From contig NC_081407.1 of the NCBI RefSeq assembly GCF_030272615.1, forward strand, positions 268,430,075 through 268,494,074: a stretch of DNA of 64,000 nucleotides, in the 5' to 3' direction. The notes under the pieces are model-generated. The model was not told the origin of the DNA, searched no databases, and saw only the letters and a list, made by a program, of their open reading frames with translations. How positions within the stretch are numbered: position 1 is the stretch's first letter; each line of letters starts with the position of its first letter. Shown piece after piece: positions 11,630 through 23,379 of this stretch. A program made the translations under genes and the position numbers. The stretch comes from Cryptomeria japonica. Its lineage: Eukaryota; Streptophyta; Pinopsida; Cupressales; Cupressaceae.

Positions 11630-12446
11630 GGAATGTAGGACAATCTACAACAGATTATTTTGTTCCAACTATAAAAGGAACACACGATGGTCTACAATCC
11701 TGCATGTTGAACCTCTGTAACACTGATTCACATACTTACTTTGTCCTAGCCATAGCTTTCTTTTCACTCTATCTCTTCTAATTTCCATCCCAAGAATGTG
11801 TTTTTCTACACTAAGATCTTTTATTTCAAATTTAGCAGTGAGCTGAGACTTTAGTTCTGAAATCATACCTTTCCATTACCAATGAATAACATATCATCAA
11901 CATACAATGCAATGTATAGGAAATGATCACCATCGGTTTTATAATAAACACAATAATCTGATTTAGAATGCTCAAATCCCAAACTCAACACATATGTATC
12001 AAATTTATGGTACCACATCCTAGGGGACTCTGTTTGAGACCATACAGGGATTCCTTTAATTTACAGACCAAATTGCTTTTACCTTTCACCACATAGTGCT
12101 CTGACTATGTCATATAAATATCCTGCTCCAAATCACCATGAAGGAAAGCGGTTTTCACATCCATTTTCTCAACCTCTAAATCATAAGCAACAACAATAGA
12201 AAGCAAAAATATAATGGATGTCATTTTGGCAACAGGAGAAAATATCTCACCATAATCAACACCCTCAACCTGAGAGTAGCCTTTTGCAACCAACCTTGAT
12301 TTATACTTCTCAATGATTCCATCTAACCCAATCTTTTTCTTGAACACCCGTTTGCAGCCAACAGCCTTCCGTCCTTCAGGAAATGGTACAAGATCTCATA
12401 TATCATTCTTTTTCAAAACTGCCATTTCTTCTTCCATAGCAATCTT
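11630..12446 (-). pseudogene. Copia reverse transcriptase
   Basis: Motifs on the minus strand in order: KYKSRLVAKGYSQVEGVDY and FSPVAKMTSI (12105-12347), MDVKTAFLHGDLEQDIYM, then after a stop the LYGLKQSPRMWYHKFD region, and YVDDM with the catalytic Asp pair at 11893-11904. The segment 11669-11866 continues with KFEIKDLSVEKHILGMEI. At least three frame breaks are present. Confidence 0.9.
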
Positions 12447-13018
12447 CTAGAATTTTGCATCATTCATACCTAATGCCTCTTCTACAGATTTTGGCTCATC
12501 CACATTAGTATTCAAAGAAAAAATGCATCTCCAATCATCAGGTGAATACCTTTTAGATGGTTGTCTATGTCTTGTAGACCTTCGAACAAGCTGAGTTGGA
12601 GGTTCTTCCTCCTCTTCTGAAGATTCAGACCTAGACGAGCTCTCCTCAACTTCTTGCCTATCTAGGGGTCTCGATTCAACTCTTTCAGGTGTAGAAGGGA
12701 ATCGAATCACATCTTCCTTTTTAGTTTGTTCTGGCAACAGAAGGAGACTTAATTTCTCTAAAAACAACGCTTCTACTATGAAGTACCTTTTGTGCAACAA
12801 GGTCCCAAAGCTTGTATCCTTTCACACCATGACTATACCCGATGAAGATACATTTCATAGCCTTGTTCTCCAACTTTGTCTGCTTCTCCTTTGGCACATG
12901 TGCATATGCCTCACAACTAAAAACTCTAAGATGTCTCAATGAAGGCTTAAGACCCCAACATGCTTCCATAAGCGTTTTATCAACAAGAGCTGATGTAGGA
13001 GACCTGTTAATCAGGTAG
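12447..13018 (-). pseudogene. Copia integrase C-terminal part and linker
   Basis: Past the solo LTR the frame continues YLINRSPTSAL, then LRVFSCEAYAHVPKE and CIFIGYSHGVKGYKLWD, all standard copia integrase C-terminal motifs. It then enters a Ser/Glu-rich linker (ESSSRSESSEEEEEPPTQ) and RRSTRHRQPSKRYSPDD, the usual stretch before the copia reverse transcriptase. A frame change occurs near 12750. Confidence 0.88.
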
Positions 13019-13023
13019 CAAGC

Positions 13024-13713
13024 TGTAGCATCGTAAATTGTACGCACTTGCTAGGGTGGTACAATTTCACACCTAGTTTAGCACCCGCCTTGGCGCATTT
13101 TGCATTTTGCATTGCATTTTCCCTTTAGCACTTAATTAATCAAATTAATTAGGTCTAAGGTTCTATTTTATCATCTCCCATATCATAAGGTTCTATTTTA
13201 TCATCTCCCATATCTGGGCGCCCTGGTCCCTACTGGGCGCCCTGGTCCCTGGGACAGGGGCACTGGGCGCCCTGGTCCGATAGCATTTTCAGCATTTTTG
13301 ACAGCTTTTTCCAAAGTGCAAAAACAGCAGTTTCTGGAGCAGTTTTAGGGGCAGAATCAGGACAGTGGCGCCCGCGCCCCCGTCCTGAACATTTTCACTC
13401 AGATTTTAACTCCGGGTACGCATTTGCATTCTTGTCTTGTCCTTGTGTTTACAGCTTTCCATCATTTAAGTTCAATTCTGTAATCTTGTTATTAGTTCAT
13501 ACTTGCACTTTGGGGTTAGGGATTGAACTTGCATCATTTGATCTTCCAATTTCAACAAAGGAATAGAAATCCTAATAGATATCCCGTGGCTCTCTCTTTC
13601 ACAAAAAGAAGTAGCCAATTGTGCGATATCTCTAGGCTCTTTCGTATTCCGTAAAACATGTCAAAAGGTAGGATTAGGGCATGTTAACCTAGTCTCGCTT
13701 TTTCCCCTACACA
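13024..13713 (+). mobile_element. Solo LTR nested in the copia integrase
   Basis: A 690-bp insertion starting TGTAGCATCG and ending CCCCTACACA, so it has TG...CA ends. It is flanked by the 5-bp duplication CAAGC at 13019-13023 and 13714-13718. Removing it and one copy of the duplication restores the integrase reading frame, which confirms the borders. Inside are a 28-bp direct repeat (13160-13186 and following) and three copies of TGGGCGCCCTGGTCC. The size and 5-bp duplication suit a Ty3/gypsy or copia LTR left by unequal recombination; orientation cannot be set from the sequence. No internal coding region is present. Confidence 0.92.
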
Positions 13714-14570
13714 CAAGCAGTGGCAACAACTTCAGCCCAAAACTTTTGTTCTAGACCAACACCACTCAACATACTCCTAGCCTTCTCCATCAGTGTCTTG
13801 TTCATTATTTTTGTAACTCCATTCTGTTGTGGAGAATACGGAGTTGTCTTATGTCTGTTAATGTCATAGTCTTTACATAATCTATCAAATTCATTAGAGA
13901 AAAATTCACCACCATTATCAGTCCTCAAACTTTTAATTTTCTTTCCAGTCTTCAACTCAACCATTGCTTTAAATTATTTAATTTGACTGAAAACTTTAGA
14001 TTTACTCTTTAGAAAATATATCCATGTCCTTCTACTAAAATCATGAATAAATGAAACATAATATGTGGATTTTCCAATCGAAGGAACATCTATAAGACCA
14101 AACACATCGGAATGAATAAGATCCAAAACACCACAAATTTTATGAGAACTCGAGTAAAACTGAACGCGGTTTTGTTTTCCATAAATGCAATGCTCACATA
14201 AATCAAAATCAAGATTACAATCATTCAAATTTTCAATAAGGTTTTTATTTTTCAAGGTCCTTAGACCCTTTTTTCCAATGTGGCCAAGCTTCTGGTGCCA
14301 TAACATAGTCTTCTCAGCAGGTAACTTTTCTTTAGAAGAAAGAGTACCCTTAGGTACCCAAAAGCCATTTCCATATGCTAAAAGTGAAACCCTCAAATCT
14401 TCCACAGATTTACTTTTTACAGAAGTGCTATTACACTCAACAGTGTATGCATCTAGCTTATACAAAGTGTCGAACCTAAAACCTCTAGCAATTACCATAG
14501 CACCCTTAATTATCTTACAGCCTGCTTCAAAAAAGACTACCTGCACACCCGCATCTATCAGTTTTCTCAT
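13707..14570 (-). pseudogene. Copia integrase, first part
   Basis: Two open segments, 13974-14570 and 13707-13964, are separated by one stop. They contain the GAG_pre-integrase zinc motif (HQKLGHIG...CEHCIYGK), the first catalytic Asp in DLIHSDVFG and the second in LRTDNGGEF. The third catalytic residue is expected in the NGV-E-MN motif but reads NGVTKIMN, so the glutamate is replaced by lysine (codon at 13809-13811). The frame is then cut by the solo LTR at 13713 and resumes at 13018. The enzyme would insert element cDNA into the host genome; this copy cannot. Confidence 0.9.
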
Positions 14571-14816
14571 AGATAATAGATTTTCATTTTAAACCAGGGA
14601 TATGCAAGATACCATTGATCCTTTTTATACTACCATTAGAAAACTTGATTCTAACTTTACCTCAACCAACAATGTCTAAATGTGATTCATCACCCAAGTA
14701 CACCTTACCTCCATTAAATTCTTCATATTCATAAAACCAATCTCTATTGGCATTCATATGAAAAGATGCACCTGAGTCAATTAACCAGGCATCATTACCT
14801 GCATGAGTCGTCAAAG
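14571..14816 (-). pseudogene. Copia aspartic protease region
   Basis: Minus-strand reading gives AWLIDSGASFHM with the catalytic DSG at 14770-14778, as in copia proteases that mature Gag-Pol. Downstream words such as YLGDESHLDI and IKFSNGSIKRI fit the copia protease-to-integrase linker. A stop at about 14660 interrupts it. Confidence 0.85.
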
Positions 14817-15611
14817 CTACAATAAATGCATCACCATCTTCCTTCTCAAACTCAAAATCAGAATCAACCTTCTTTTTCTTCTTCTTTTCTTCTTTGCAGT
14901 CCTTACGGATGTCACCTGGTTTACCGCAATTCCAGCAAATGATTTTGGACTTTCCACAAGATTTTGATCTCCCTCTCGATTTGGACTTATCACACTTCTC
15001 ATTCTTCTTGCCTTTCTCCTTAGGTCTTCCACGAATATTTAGGGCTTCCTTCGCATCTCTTCACCAAGTAGGGCACCCACCACATCTTCAGACTTCAAAA
15101 CAATAGAAGTACTACCAATAGCCATAACAAGAGAATCTTATGAATCAGACAAAGAACAAAGAAAGATCTGGCATTTATCCTCTTTGTTCATCATAACACC
15201 GATAGATACTAATTGAGCCACCAACATATTGAATGCTTCCAAGTGATCTGCAACTCGTCTTCCCTCTTCCATCTTCAAGGATTACAATTTCTTCCTCAAG
15301 AAAATCTGATTTAATAAAGATTTCGTTTGATACATTTCACCAAGCTTAGTCCATAGTTTCTTTGCAATGTTTTCTTCATGGACATTGATCAAAATAGAGT
15401 CTGCCAGGCACAGTCTGATTAGACCCTTGGCTTTTTGGTCCATAACATCATACTGAACTGCGACAGTAGGATCTGAGGGCCTTTGGACATTCGCATCAAC
15501 AACATCCCATAGATCTTGATCTATTAGTAGATCTTCCATCTTCAGCTTCCACATCTCAAAATTTGTTCCATTAAATTCTTCCACCTCTATTTTCCCTGAT
15601 GAACTTGCCAT
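14817..15611 (-). pseudogene. Copia gag with CCHC knuckle
   Basis: The frame opens MASSSGKIEVEEFNG and continues with NFEMWKLKMEDLLIDQDLW, the typical copia capsid start (UBN2/DUF4219 type). It runs open for 109 residues to about 15282, then needs frame changes. A CCHC knuckle can be read near 14880-14935 (CWNCGKPGDIRKDC), followed by a Lys-rich stretch. Gag would form the virus-like particle and bind element RNA. The ATG at 15609-15611 lies about 110 bp inside the primer-binding site, a normal spacing. It is broken by at least one frameshift and stops. Confidence 0.88.
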
Positions 15612-15721
15612 TTGAAAATTCCTACAACAAGATCAAAAAGTGTCTTCTACACAAGCTCCCACTCAAATCTGGATTAGTTCAAAAAACCCAACAATCCACA
15701 ACTTAAACCAAAGGTGATCAA

Positions 15722-15733
15722 GCTTTGATACCA
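15722..15733 (-). other. Primer-binding site (initiator Met tRNA type)
   Basis: Minus-strand TGGTATCAAAGC lies two bases after the 5' LTR end. It resembles the common TGGTATCAGAGC site complementary to the 3' end of plant initiator methionine tRNA. Confidence 0.85.
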
Positions 15734-15735
15734 CT

Positions 15736-16594
15736 TGAAAGGAAGTTAAGTAGCAGAACAACTTCCTACACTAACCTTGAGAGGAGGGTAATGCAAAAAC
15801 TTTTACAGATATTTAAAACAGTTAAAGAAAACACAAATAGATATAACAACATTCAAACCATAACACGGTGATTTACGTGGGGAAAACCCTTTCGAGAGAA
15901 AAACCCCACACTCCAAAAGGCATCCAATATATTATTTTGCAATTAAAATAGATTAAAATATACTTGCAGAGAAATATCTTCGTAGGAGTACCACTAATCA
16001 AAGATTCAGAGGTAACTCAATAGCTATAAGACTCTTACACACAACCTCTATCTCACGCACTTCATATATAGGAGATAGAATACAAGAAACCGTCAAATGA
16101 TATTACAAAACCATGGGCTCAAACCACCCAATAAGGTGTAGCCAACCTTATCTCCCTTCTTGATTCCCTATGATGTGTCCCTCCCTTTTTACAGCTCATT
16201 TATGTGTTCGATGTATTTTATATTTCCTATTTTAGGAGTACAAACCTGCAGAGGCCATAACTTGAGAACCATGTGTCCGATTGACGAACCGTTTAAAGTG
16301 TCGAAAAGCTTGCAAAGTGCTCTATTGCCTTGTAAGATGCAATGCCACTTATTCCCACTTTTCAGGACATTTTTGGTCCTCAAAATCAAATTTAAACCTT
16401 TCATTGGACCCTCCAAAATGAAAAATTTAATATTTTCAAAACTAGCTGTGATCTTGAACGTAACCTTATCGGAATGCTTGTCTAGCCAACCAGAAGCTTC
16501 AGGGAGAATTTCACACCATTTTGTGCTCAAATGAAAACTTACTATAAATAGTAACCTCATGTAAATGCAAGGTTGAGACACCATTTTCCCAACA
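15736..16594 (-). repeat. 5' LTR of the copia element
   Basis: On the minus strand it starts TGTTGGGAAAATGG at 16594 and ends TTTCA at 15736, two bases before the primer-binding site, giving 859 bp with TG...CA ends. About 220 bp at its beginning match the partial 3' LTR at 10640-10861 at roughly 90 percent identity by eye. It contains the U3 word CTATTTATAGTAAG as a possible TATA region. Confidence 0.88.
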
Positions 16595-16599
16595 TATAC

Positions 16600-18400
16600 A
16601 ACACATTGTCAATTTATAAAAATTATTGAATTTTGTAACACAAGCACCTATAAGATAAATAACAAATGAAGAACACCTTCCACAAACAAGAGAAACAAAA
16701 GAAAGATATATTCCTCAAAAGCAAATATTACATAATAAATTTATGATGCATAATGATGTGCTTGTATAGAGAGCACATAGATTCCCTAAGCTAAATTTAG
16801 GAGAACTAAAGAGACATCATGAGGAGCTAAAAAAACGTCAACTCCAACTAAAATAGGAGCACAATAAGTGAACTTAAGCAAAAAATCACAACTAACTAGT
16901 AGTTAAATGCTCTAATACCCTCCCGCTCCCCCCCCCACCCCCCCCCCTCCGCCCTCCCTTCAGTAAAACTAGGGAAAAGTAAAAAACCTCTAAATGCATG
17001 AATGCAACATGGGTCTTGATAACTAAAGGCTTGATTAGGTAACCATGTACAAAAAGGAGGTCTCTTTAAGCAAAGAAAAGGAGAAAAAACGCATGGGAAA
17101 AAACCTTTCTCCAAAAGCGAGAGATGCAATGCATGAAAAAATATGAAATGCTACCTCATAAAGACCCCCCAACAACAAATTCCTTCACCCCAAGCATTGA
17201 CCACAACTAAAGATAACATGGGGATATGAATGGCTTAGTGAAGATGTCAACAACCTGCATCTATGTAGGTATGTAATCCATGGTGAGAAGACCATCTTGG
17301 ATCAAATGTCAAATGAAGTGCATGTGGATCTCAATGTGATTAGTTCGTTCATGCTCCATTGGGTTGTAAGAAACATGAATGGCGCTCTGATTGGCACACA
17401 AGAATAGTGGGACCATTAGGAGGAAAATCAAACTCTATCAACAACTTAAAAAGTCATAGAATGTCCTGACCAACAAGAACAATTGCTTGATACTCAGCTT
17501 TAGTAGATGATAATGTAATAGCCTATTGCTTCTTGCAAGACAATGCAATAGGGTCGGAACTAAGACATAAAAAACAAAGCTAGAAGTAGACTTTTGATTA
17601 TCAACATCACCATCCTAATATGAGTCAATGAAGCCAACAATCCTAGATTCTCCTAATGTATAATGAATGCCAGAGTATAAAGTGCCCTGAATATACCTCA
17701 AGATACATTTAGTATCCTTTCAATGACTCTAATGTGGATCTTGAGAGAAACGAGAGACTAGACCAACCACAAAGAAAATATTATGACGAGTGTATGTCAG
17801 GTACAAAAGACTACCAAGCAATTGCCCGTACAATGTAGCATCAACTAAAGGAATAGAAAAACTAGAAGACAACACAACATCTGACTGAAATGGTGTGGGG
17901 GTAGGTTTGCAATTAACCATGCCAAATGTATGAAGCATATCAAGAGCATACTTTTGTTGACAAATGAAAATCCCATTTGAAGACTGAATAACTTGAAGAC
18001 CAAGGAAGTAATGTAGAAGATCAAGATTTATCATGTTGAACTCCTCAATAAATGCTCGCTAAACACTTTAAATCATGGAAGAAGAATTTCTAGTAATAAT
18101 CATTTAATCGTCCACATACAAGACCAATATCAAAAGATCTCCCTCTTGTCTTTGAGTATAATCTATGGGATCAAAATGACAAAATGAAAAATTGATAGAT
18201 AAAAAAAATGTATCCATCTTCTCATACCAAGCCTAAGGGGCCTATTTGAGACCATACAATGAACATCGAAGCCTACAAATGAGTGAAGAGTCTTGTACAG
18301 ATCTATGTGGTTGCTTTATATATGCATGATGGTTGATGGTCTTCCCCTTGATTCGTAGAAACAGTCCATGCCACTTGATCTTGATGATCACATTCCTAAG
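16600..18400 (-). mobile_element. 3' part of a second Ty1/copia element
   Basis: Minus-strand reverse transcriptase and RNase H pieces: YVDD at about 18105-18117, FLGLQVIQSSNG and QLLGSLLYLTYTRHNI in the open frame 17729-18034, and DIFTKPF near 17225-17250. It is unlike the neighbouring copia copy in sequence. Downstream in element direction lie a G-rich run (the C-run at 16926-16950 on the plus strand) that would serve as polypurine tract, then TATTAGAGCATTTAAC, a plausible 3' LTR start running to about 16600. The 5' half is missing. The first copia element abuts it at 16594. Confidence 0.75.
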
Positions 18401-18600
18401 ATATTAATTATGCATTGGGCTAGAGTGTAAATAGTTGAACTTAAGGCTACATTCCTAAGATTTTACTCTCACGTGTGTATTCCCCATTAAACATAGGTGT
18501 ACATTCCTAATATTTGATACCTTCATCGTGGTGGAATTCTCCTTACTAAACTTATGGCCACATTGCTGAGGTTTTAATTTTTAATTTATAACTTTTAATT
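18385..18600 (+). repeat. Four degenerate copies of ACATTCCTAAGATTTTA
   Basis: Copies begin near 18390, 18449, 18501 and 18560, spaced 52-59 bp. The last is the most diverged (ACATTGCTGAGG). No function is apparent. Confidence 0.55.
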
Positions 18601-18654
18601 CTTAAAATTAGAATTTGCTTAAAAATTCATATATAAGACATATATTTATTATTT

Positions 18655-19017
18655 TTGAAATGGGATGTGGAAAAAAATATTGCCTTTGATGTTCTTCCCA
18701 ATGTGAATTTAAAATATGATTGTGTAACTCAGATTCTAGGAATGAGAAACAATTATCAATGTTATTTTAGGATTTTGGGACTACAACACTCAAGACTTGG
18801 AGGTGATTGTTTGTATAATTTCCTTTCAAATAAGCAGGGAAGAGACATTTTTGGTGAGAGAAAAGCAGGCGCCTCTGGGTATGAAGAGGATTATGATTCT
18901 AATACAGAGGATGAAGATAGGAACCTTGATTTGTTTGTCAGATTTGATCACACTATATTCAACCAAATCAATATTGCCACCTACAATATCACCACAACTG
19001 GTTTGTATCTAACTTAA
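18655..19017 (+). CDS. Unrecognised 120-residue reading frame
   Basis: An open frame from ATG 18655 to TAA. I do not recognise the protein. It has an acidic patch near residues 75-90 (EEDYDSNTEDEDRN) and otherwise mixed composition. A shifted 71-residue frame overlaps it. Upstream DNA is a low-complexity AT stretch and no splice or promoter signals decide the start. It may be a scrap of a transposon protein or chance. Treat as hypothetical. Confidence 0.2.
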   Translation: MKWDVEKNIAFDVLPNVNLKYDCVTQILGMRNNYQCYFRILGLQHSRLGGDCLYNFLSNKQGRDIFGERKAGASGYEEDYDSNTEDEDRNLDLFVRFDHTIFNQINIATYNITTTGLYLT

Positions 19018-20797
19018 AAAACTTCTTCAGGATTGGTCTTTGCATAAGTCGTGGCACTGTAGAGGGCCTTCTGTCTAGTAGTTGAAATGGAAGCATTTGA
19101 TTTTTTAGTCTATAATGTTATTTTTTGTCAAGTGTCCTTACTCAATTTGAGAGATGACGCTACATACAAATTCCACTTATCTCGGGAATATGTGGAAGAA
19201 TATCTCAACTCTTGGTTTTCTACATATGCAAGCACGCATGGGATTATTATGGACTGAAACTTATAACCATATTTTATGCCAGCATTAGCAGAACCACACA
19301 GTAATCCAATCAAATAATGTTTATAGTGCAGGGAATTTTTTAGGAAACATAAAAATTTGGAAAAAAAATCTAGACAATTTTCATTTTCTGTGAGATCTTG
19401 TATGTTTTATGTAACAAATACTCAAAGAAAAAAAAACTAAGACGCAAATCAGAATTCTTATTGGTGACTATTTTTTGAAAAAATTGAAAAACAGGCAATT
19501 CCAAATACTAGCCCCTAACATATTTTCTATTATAGTGACTATTCTTTCTAATAAATTTAAATGTTTGGTTAACCCCAAATTTAGAGAGAGGATGTCCAAA
19601 TATTACTTGATCTAGCTAGTGTTAGGATCATTAATGCCATTGGCCTAGGTCTCTCCAAGAACCAAATGCAACCAAAACAAGAGTGATTGCTTTCTTAATT
19701 ATTAAATCTCACCCCTACCTTAAGTACTTTGGAACAAGTTAACAATTCTGTATGACAAGTGGGATGATATGGTGATGCCTTATAATATCAGTGCGAAGAA
19801 TTTTTTTAATACCCGATGATTATGTCATAATGCTAAATAACATTGCATAAAACACACAATAATGAAAACTTAAAAATGTGGAAACATACATAAATAATTA
19901 CACCTTAAAATCTATTTTTCATTCCTTAAAAAAAAACTCACAAGGCAACCTCCACAATTGTTGTTAACTCACAGCTGCATGGAAATTCACTATACTCACT
20001 ATATTACAATTTCTTAATTTTGCTCCTATCTTTATACTAATTTAGCCACAAATCTTATCTTCCAAAAAAGCATCTTTACTTACAAAAGCATCCTTATCAC
20101 TTATAAGGATGAGATGGAAGACAAGTCTAAATCAGTGAAGAATAATTAGAAATTACACTTATTTAGCTAAATAAAAGAATTTTATTTTAATTGTTAAAGT
20201 GAAATACAAGATAGACTTTCTAGCACATTCACACTAAAAATATGCAGAAGTTCCTATCCTAGCTAAAAAAATCAACCCCCCCTCTTAGTGAGGAGGGAAT
20301 TCTACACCAATCTATTAGCTACCTGTTGTTGATCTAGGCTCTATGATGTTGCTCAGCAATGCTATGTATTTAGAAAACTTTTTCAGATACTTATTCTCCT
20401 TGAATTGAATGTGCTCCTAGGAGTCTCAACATGATCCTGAGCATCCTTCAATGTTTGTGTGAATCATTGGAAATTATTAATTTGTTTGGCCATAAAATTG
20501 TGAGTTGGCAAGATTGAGTGATGTGGAGATGAAGTGAGTTGGAAAAGGAGATTAAATAGTTGTAAAATTATTTAATTAATGGAGACTTTAGAAGAATTGA
20601 TAATGGATGATTAAATATTAAAAATTTAATAAGATTGAATTAAAAGAATGACTAAATTAATTAAATTAATTAAACTTTTCAATTTAATTATTTAATAGAG
20701 GAATAAGCATCAAGATAAATTAAATAATTAAACTTATCAATTTAATTATTTAATAGAGGAAATTAACATTAAATAAATAATATATTTATTTAATTAT
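19018..20797. other. Noncoding spacer with AT-rich direct repeats
   Basis: No gene recognised. Between 20560 and 20790 there are direct repeats of CAATTTAATTATTTAATAGAGGA about 56 bp apart within TTAAT-rich DNA. Similar TTAATTAATT-rich DNA occurs in the LTR-like stretches at 39.2-39.6 and 63.1-63.6 kb, so this may be a remnant of the same kind. Confidence 0.45.
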
Positions 20798-21376
20798 TCA
20801 TAACCAATTTTGAGTGTATACACTATATTTTGCAAATTGACAAACTTTACAACTCTGCACAAATTTCCTGACATCCTTATGAATCTGGGGCCAAAAGTTA
20901 TGTTCACTCACCAATGCTATTGTTTTGTCAACACCAAAGTGTCCAGCTAATCCTCCACTATGCTTCTCCTTTATTAAATTCTCCCTCATAAAACTCTTAG
21001 GTATGAACAACCGAACTCATCTGAATAACATCACATCCTGGATGAAATAATCCAACCACTTACTTCTATCCACCATAATCAGTTCTCTACATGCTCTCCA
21101 AGGTTCTGCAAAATCTAGGTTATCAGCATATAAGGTCTTCAACTCCTCAAATCCTAACACTGACACTCTCATCTCTGTCAACGAATTCCTCCTTCTACTC
21201 AATGCATCAGCAACTTTGTTTGACTTTCCACTTCTATGCTTCAACACAAAGGTGTAACTCTACAATAATTCTACCCATCTCATGTAACTCTGATTCAACT
21301 TACTCTGACTATGCAAAGACTACATGGCTTGATGATCAATATACAACACAAATTCCTTAGGCAACAGGTAATGTCT
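20798..21376 (-). pseudogene. Gypsy RNase H end and integrase zinc-binding domain
   Basis: Segment 21017-21247 opens with LKHRSGKSNKVADALSRR, the usual end of gypsy RNase H. Segment 20798-21010 has H-SGGLAGHFGVDKT and C-KVCQFAK, the HHCC zinc-binding module at the start of integrase. The catalytic core is absent; the sequence turns into AT-rich DNA at about 20800. Confidence 0.88.
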
Positions 21377-22405
21377 TCACTTCTTCAAGGCTTGAACTAT
21401 GGCATAAAATTCCTGATCATACACCGAATATCTCCTTCTTGCATCATTCAACTTTTCACTGAAATAAGCTATTGCTCTCCCTTCCTGACTTAACACTACT
21501 CCAATTGCATTCCCACTTTCATCACCATCTACTTGAAATACTTTGTTGAAATCTGATAAAGCTAACACAGGTTGCTCAGTCACCTTTTGCTTCAACAATT
21601 CAAAACTTTCATTTTCTCCGGTTGTCCATTTGAATTCTTTCCTATCTCCTTTCATTGTCTCAGTCATAGGGCTACAAATTGAACTAAAATTCCTGATAAA
21701 CTTTTGATAGAAACTAGCCAATCCATCAAATGATCTAACCTCTCCAATGCTTTCCGGTGTAGGCCATTTAATAATTGCTCTTACCTTCTCAGGGTTCATC
21801 TTCAATCCATTCGTAGATATCACAAATTCCAAATAGACTAACTATTCTTTTATAAAATTACACTTGTTTAGATTTATCAGCAACTTCTCCTCTCTCAACC
21901 TCAACAAAACTTGTCTTAAATGCAAAAAATGCTCCTCTTTTGTCTTACTAAAAATCAAAATGTCATCCAAATATATAATAATAAACTTACACAATAATTT
22001 CTTCAATACCTCATTCATCAATCTCATGAAATTACTTGGTGCATTAGTCAATCCAAAAGGCATCACCAACCATTCATACAATCTTTCATTTGTCTTGAAT
22101 GTTTTCTTCCACTCATATCCTTCACTGATTCAGATCTAATGATACCCACTCTTTAAGTCTATCTATGTATAGTATTTGGCTCCACTCAAACAATCCATTA
22201 TGTCATCCATCCTAGGCAAAGGAAACCAATACTTCACTGTGATCTTGTTTATTGCTCTGGAACCAGTACACATCATTCATTCTCCATTCTTCTTAGGTGC
22301 TAATATGGTTGGTACTACACAGGGACTCAAACTTTCTCTAATCAAACCTTTCTTCAACAATTCCTGCACTTGTCTATTCAACTCTTCATTCTCTATCGGT
22401 GTCAT
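21377..22405 (-). pseudogene. Gypsy reverse transcriptase and RNase H start
   Basis: Motifs in order: [27 protein letters not shown], the palm segment around IDLKSGYH, LYEWLVMPFGLTNAPS, and YLDDILIFS with the catalytic Asp pair at 21962-21973. The next segment carries VRSFDGLASFYQKFI (family GLAxFYRRFI) and, for RNase H, FQVDGDESGNAIGVVLSQEG and IAYFSEKLN. Several single stops separate these. Confidence 0.92.
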
Positions 22406-23379
22406 CTAGTTTGTAGCTTTGTTAGGATAACTAGCTCCAGGAATCAGGTCCATGTAATGACTGATGCTTCTCATAGGTGGTAATCCACTAGGCATATTAT
22501 CTAAAATGATGTCTTCATACTCTGTCAGCAACTCTTTCATCTCCTCTGGTTGTTCTTCTTCATGCTCCAGGTTCTCTGTCTTCTTAGGAACTAAGAAAAA
22601 ACACACGTTCTCGTGTCTCATTACATCCAGGAATTTCCTTCCATCCACCAAACAGATTCTAGCATTTGTACAGACTTCACTCTTTAGGGGCTCCTCCAAG
22701 GGTAGAAAGTTTTGTTTCATCCCATTCACCACAATAGTGTATATGTTCTTTCTCCCTTCATGTATTGTCTGTCTATCAAACTGCCAAGGCCTACCCAACA
22801 AAATGTGACAAATATCCATAGGCATAATATCACACAAAACTTCATCATGATAATTTCTAATTTTTAATTTCACCAAACATTGCTCACTCACTAACAACTT
22901 ATGATCATCCTGAATCCATGCTATTTGGTAAGGCTTAGGGTGTTTCAATCTTTCCAACTCCAATTTATTCACCATTTCTTATGAAACAAGATTATCTGAA
23001 CTACCACTATTAATAACTACTTTACAACACTTACCGGATACCTTACGCATGGTCTTGAATAAATTTATCCTTTGCAAGAGCTCTTCATCCTCTCTAGTAT
23101 GACATAAGGCTCTCCTCATCATTAACAATTCTCCATCTTCAGGTTTGTTAGCTGATTCAGTGGGGCTTTCTTCTACCAATGTTGTCATCACATTGTTCTT
23201 TGTCTTCTTACATTCAAAAGCATGATGGACTTCTCCTTCACACTTAAAGAAAGTTCCTCTAAACACTCGTTTATCTTGTCTTTTGTCATCTTTTCCAAAA
23301 CCTTCATTCTGGTAACCATCAGGTTATTTTCTCTGATAGAAATTTATGTCATCCTTCCGGTATGAACTACCATCTTTGC
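22406..23379 (-). pseudogene. Gypsy zinc knuckle and aspartic protease
   Basis: The knuckle reads FFKCEGEVHHAFEC where a first Cys is expected in place of one Phe, so it is degenerate. Further on, VVINSGSSDNLVS matches the gypsy protease motif DSGSSxNLVS but the catalytic Asp is Asn. The following segment (22406-22975) has the conserved LKHPKPYQIAWI, CDIMPMDICHILLGRPWQFDR and the linker to reverse transcriptase ending GLPPMRSISHYMDLIPG. One stop lies between the two segments. Confidence 0.88.

Larger units (their letters stand above)
10640..16594 (-). mobile_element. Ty1/copia LTR retrotransposon, degraded, minus strand
   Basis: In element orientation (right to left): 5' LTR 16594-15736, primer-binding site, gag, zinc knuckle, protease, integrase, reverse transcriptase, RNase H, polypurine tract, and a partial 3' LTR ending at 10640. 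The order PR-IN-RT-RH defines Ty1/copia. Gag and the general layout resemble the Tork/Tnt1-like lineage (inference). The integrase is interrupted by a solo LTR at 13024-13713. Frameshifts and stops occur throughout pol and the integrase glutamate is lost, so it is inactive. The 3' LTR retains only about 220 bp matching the first part of the 5' LTR, so no flanking TSD can be read. Confidence 0.93.

Noticed and set aside
16896-17129. 77-residue minus-strand frame ending in Gly-rich residues
   Set aside because: It covers a homopolymer C/G run that is better explained as a polypurine tract, and its peptide is compositionally biased.
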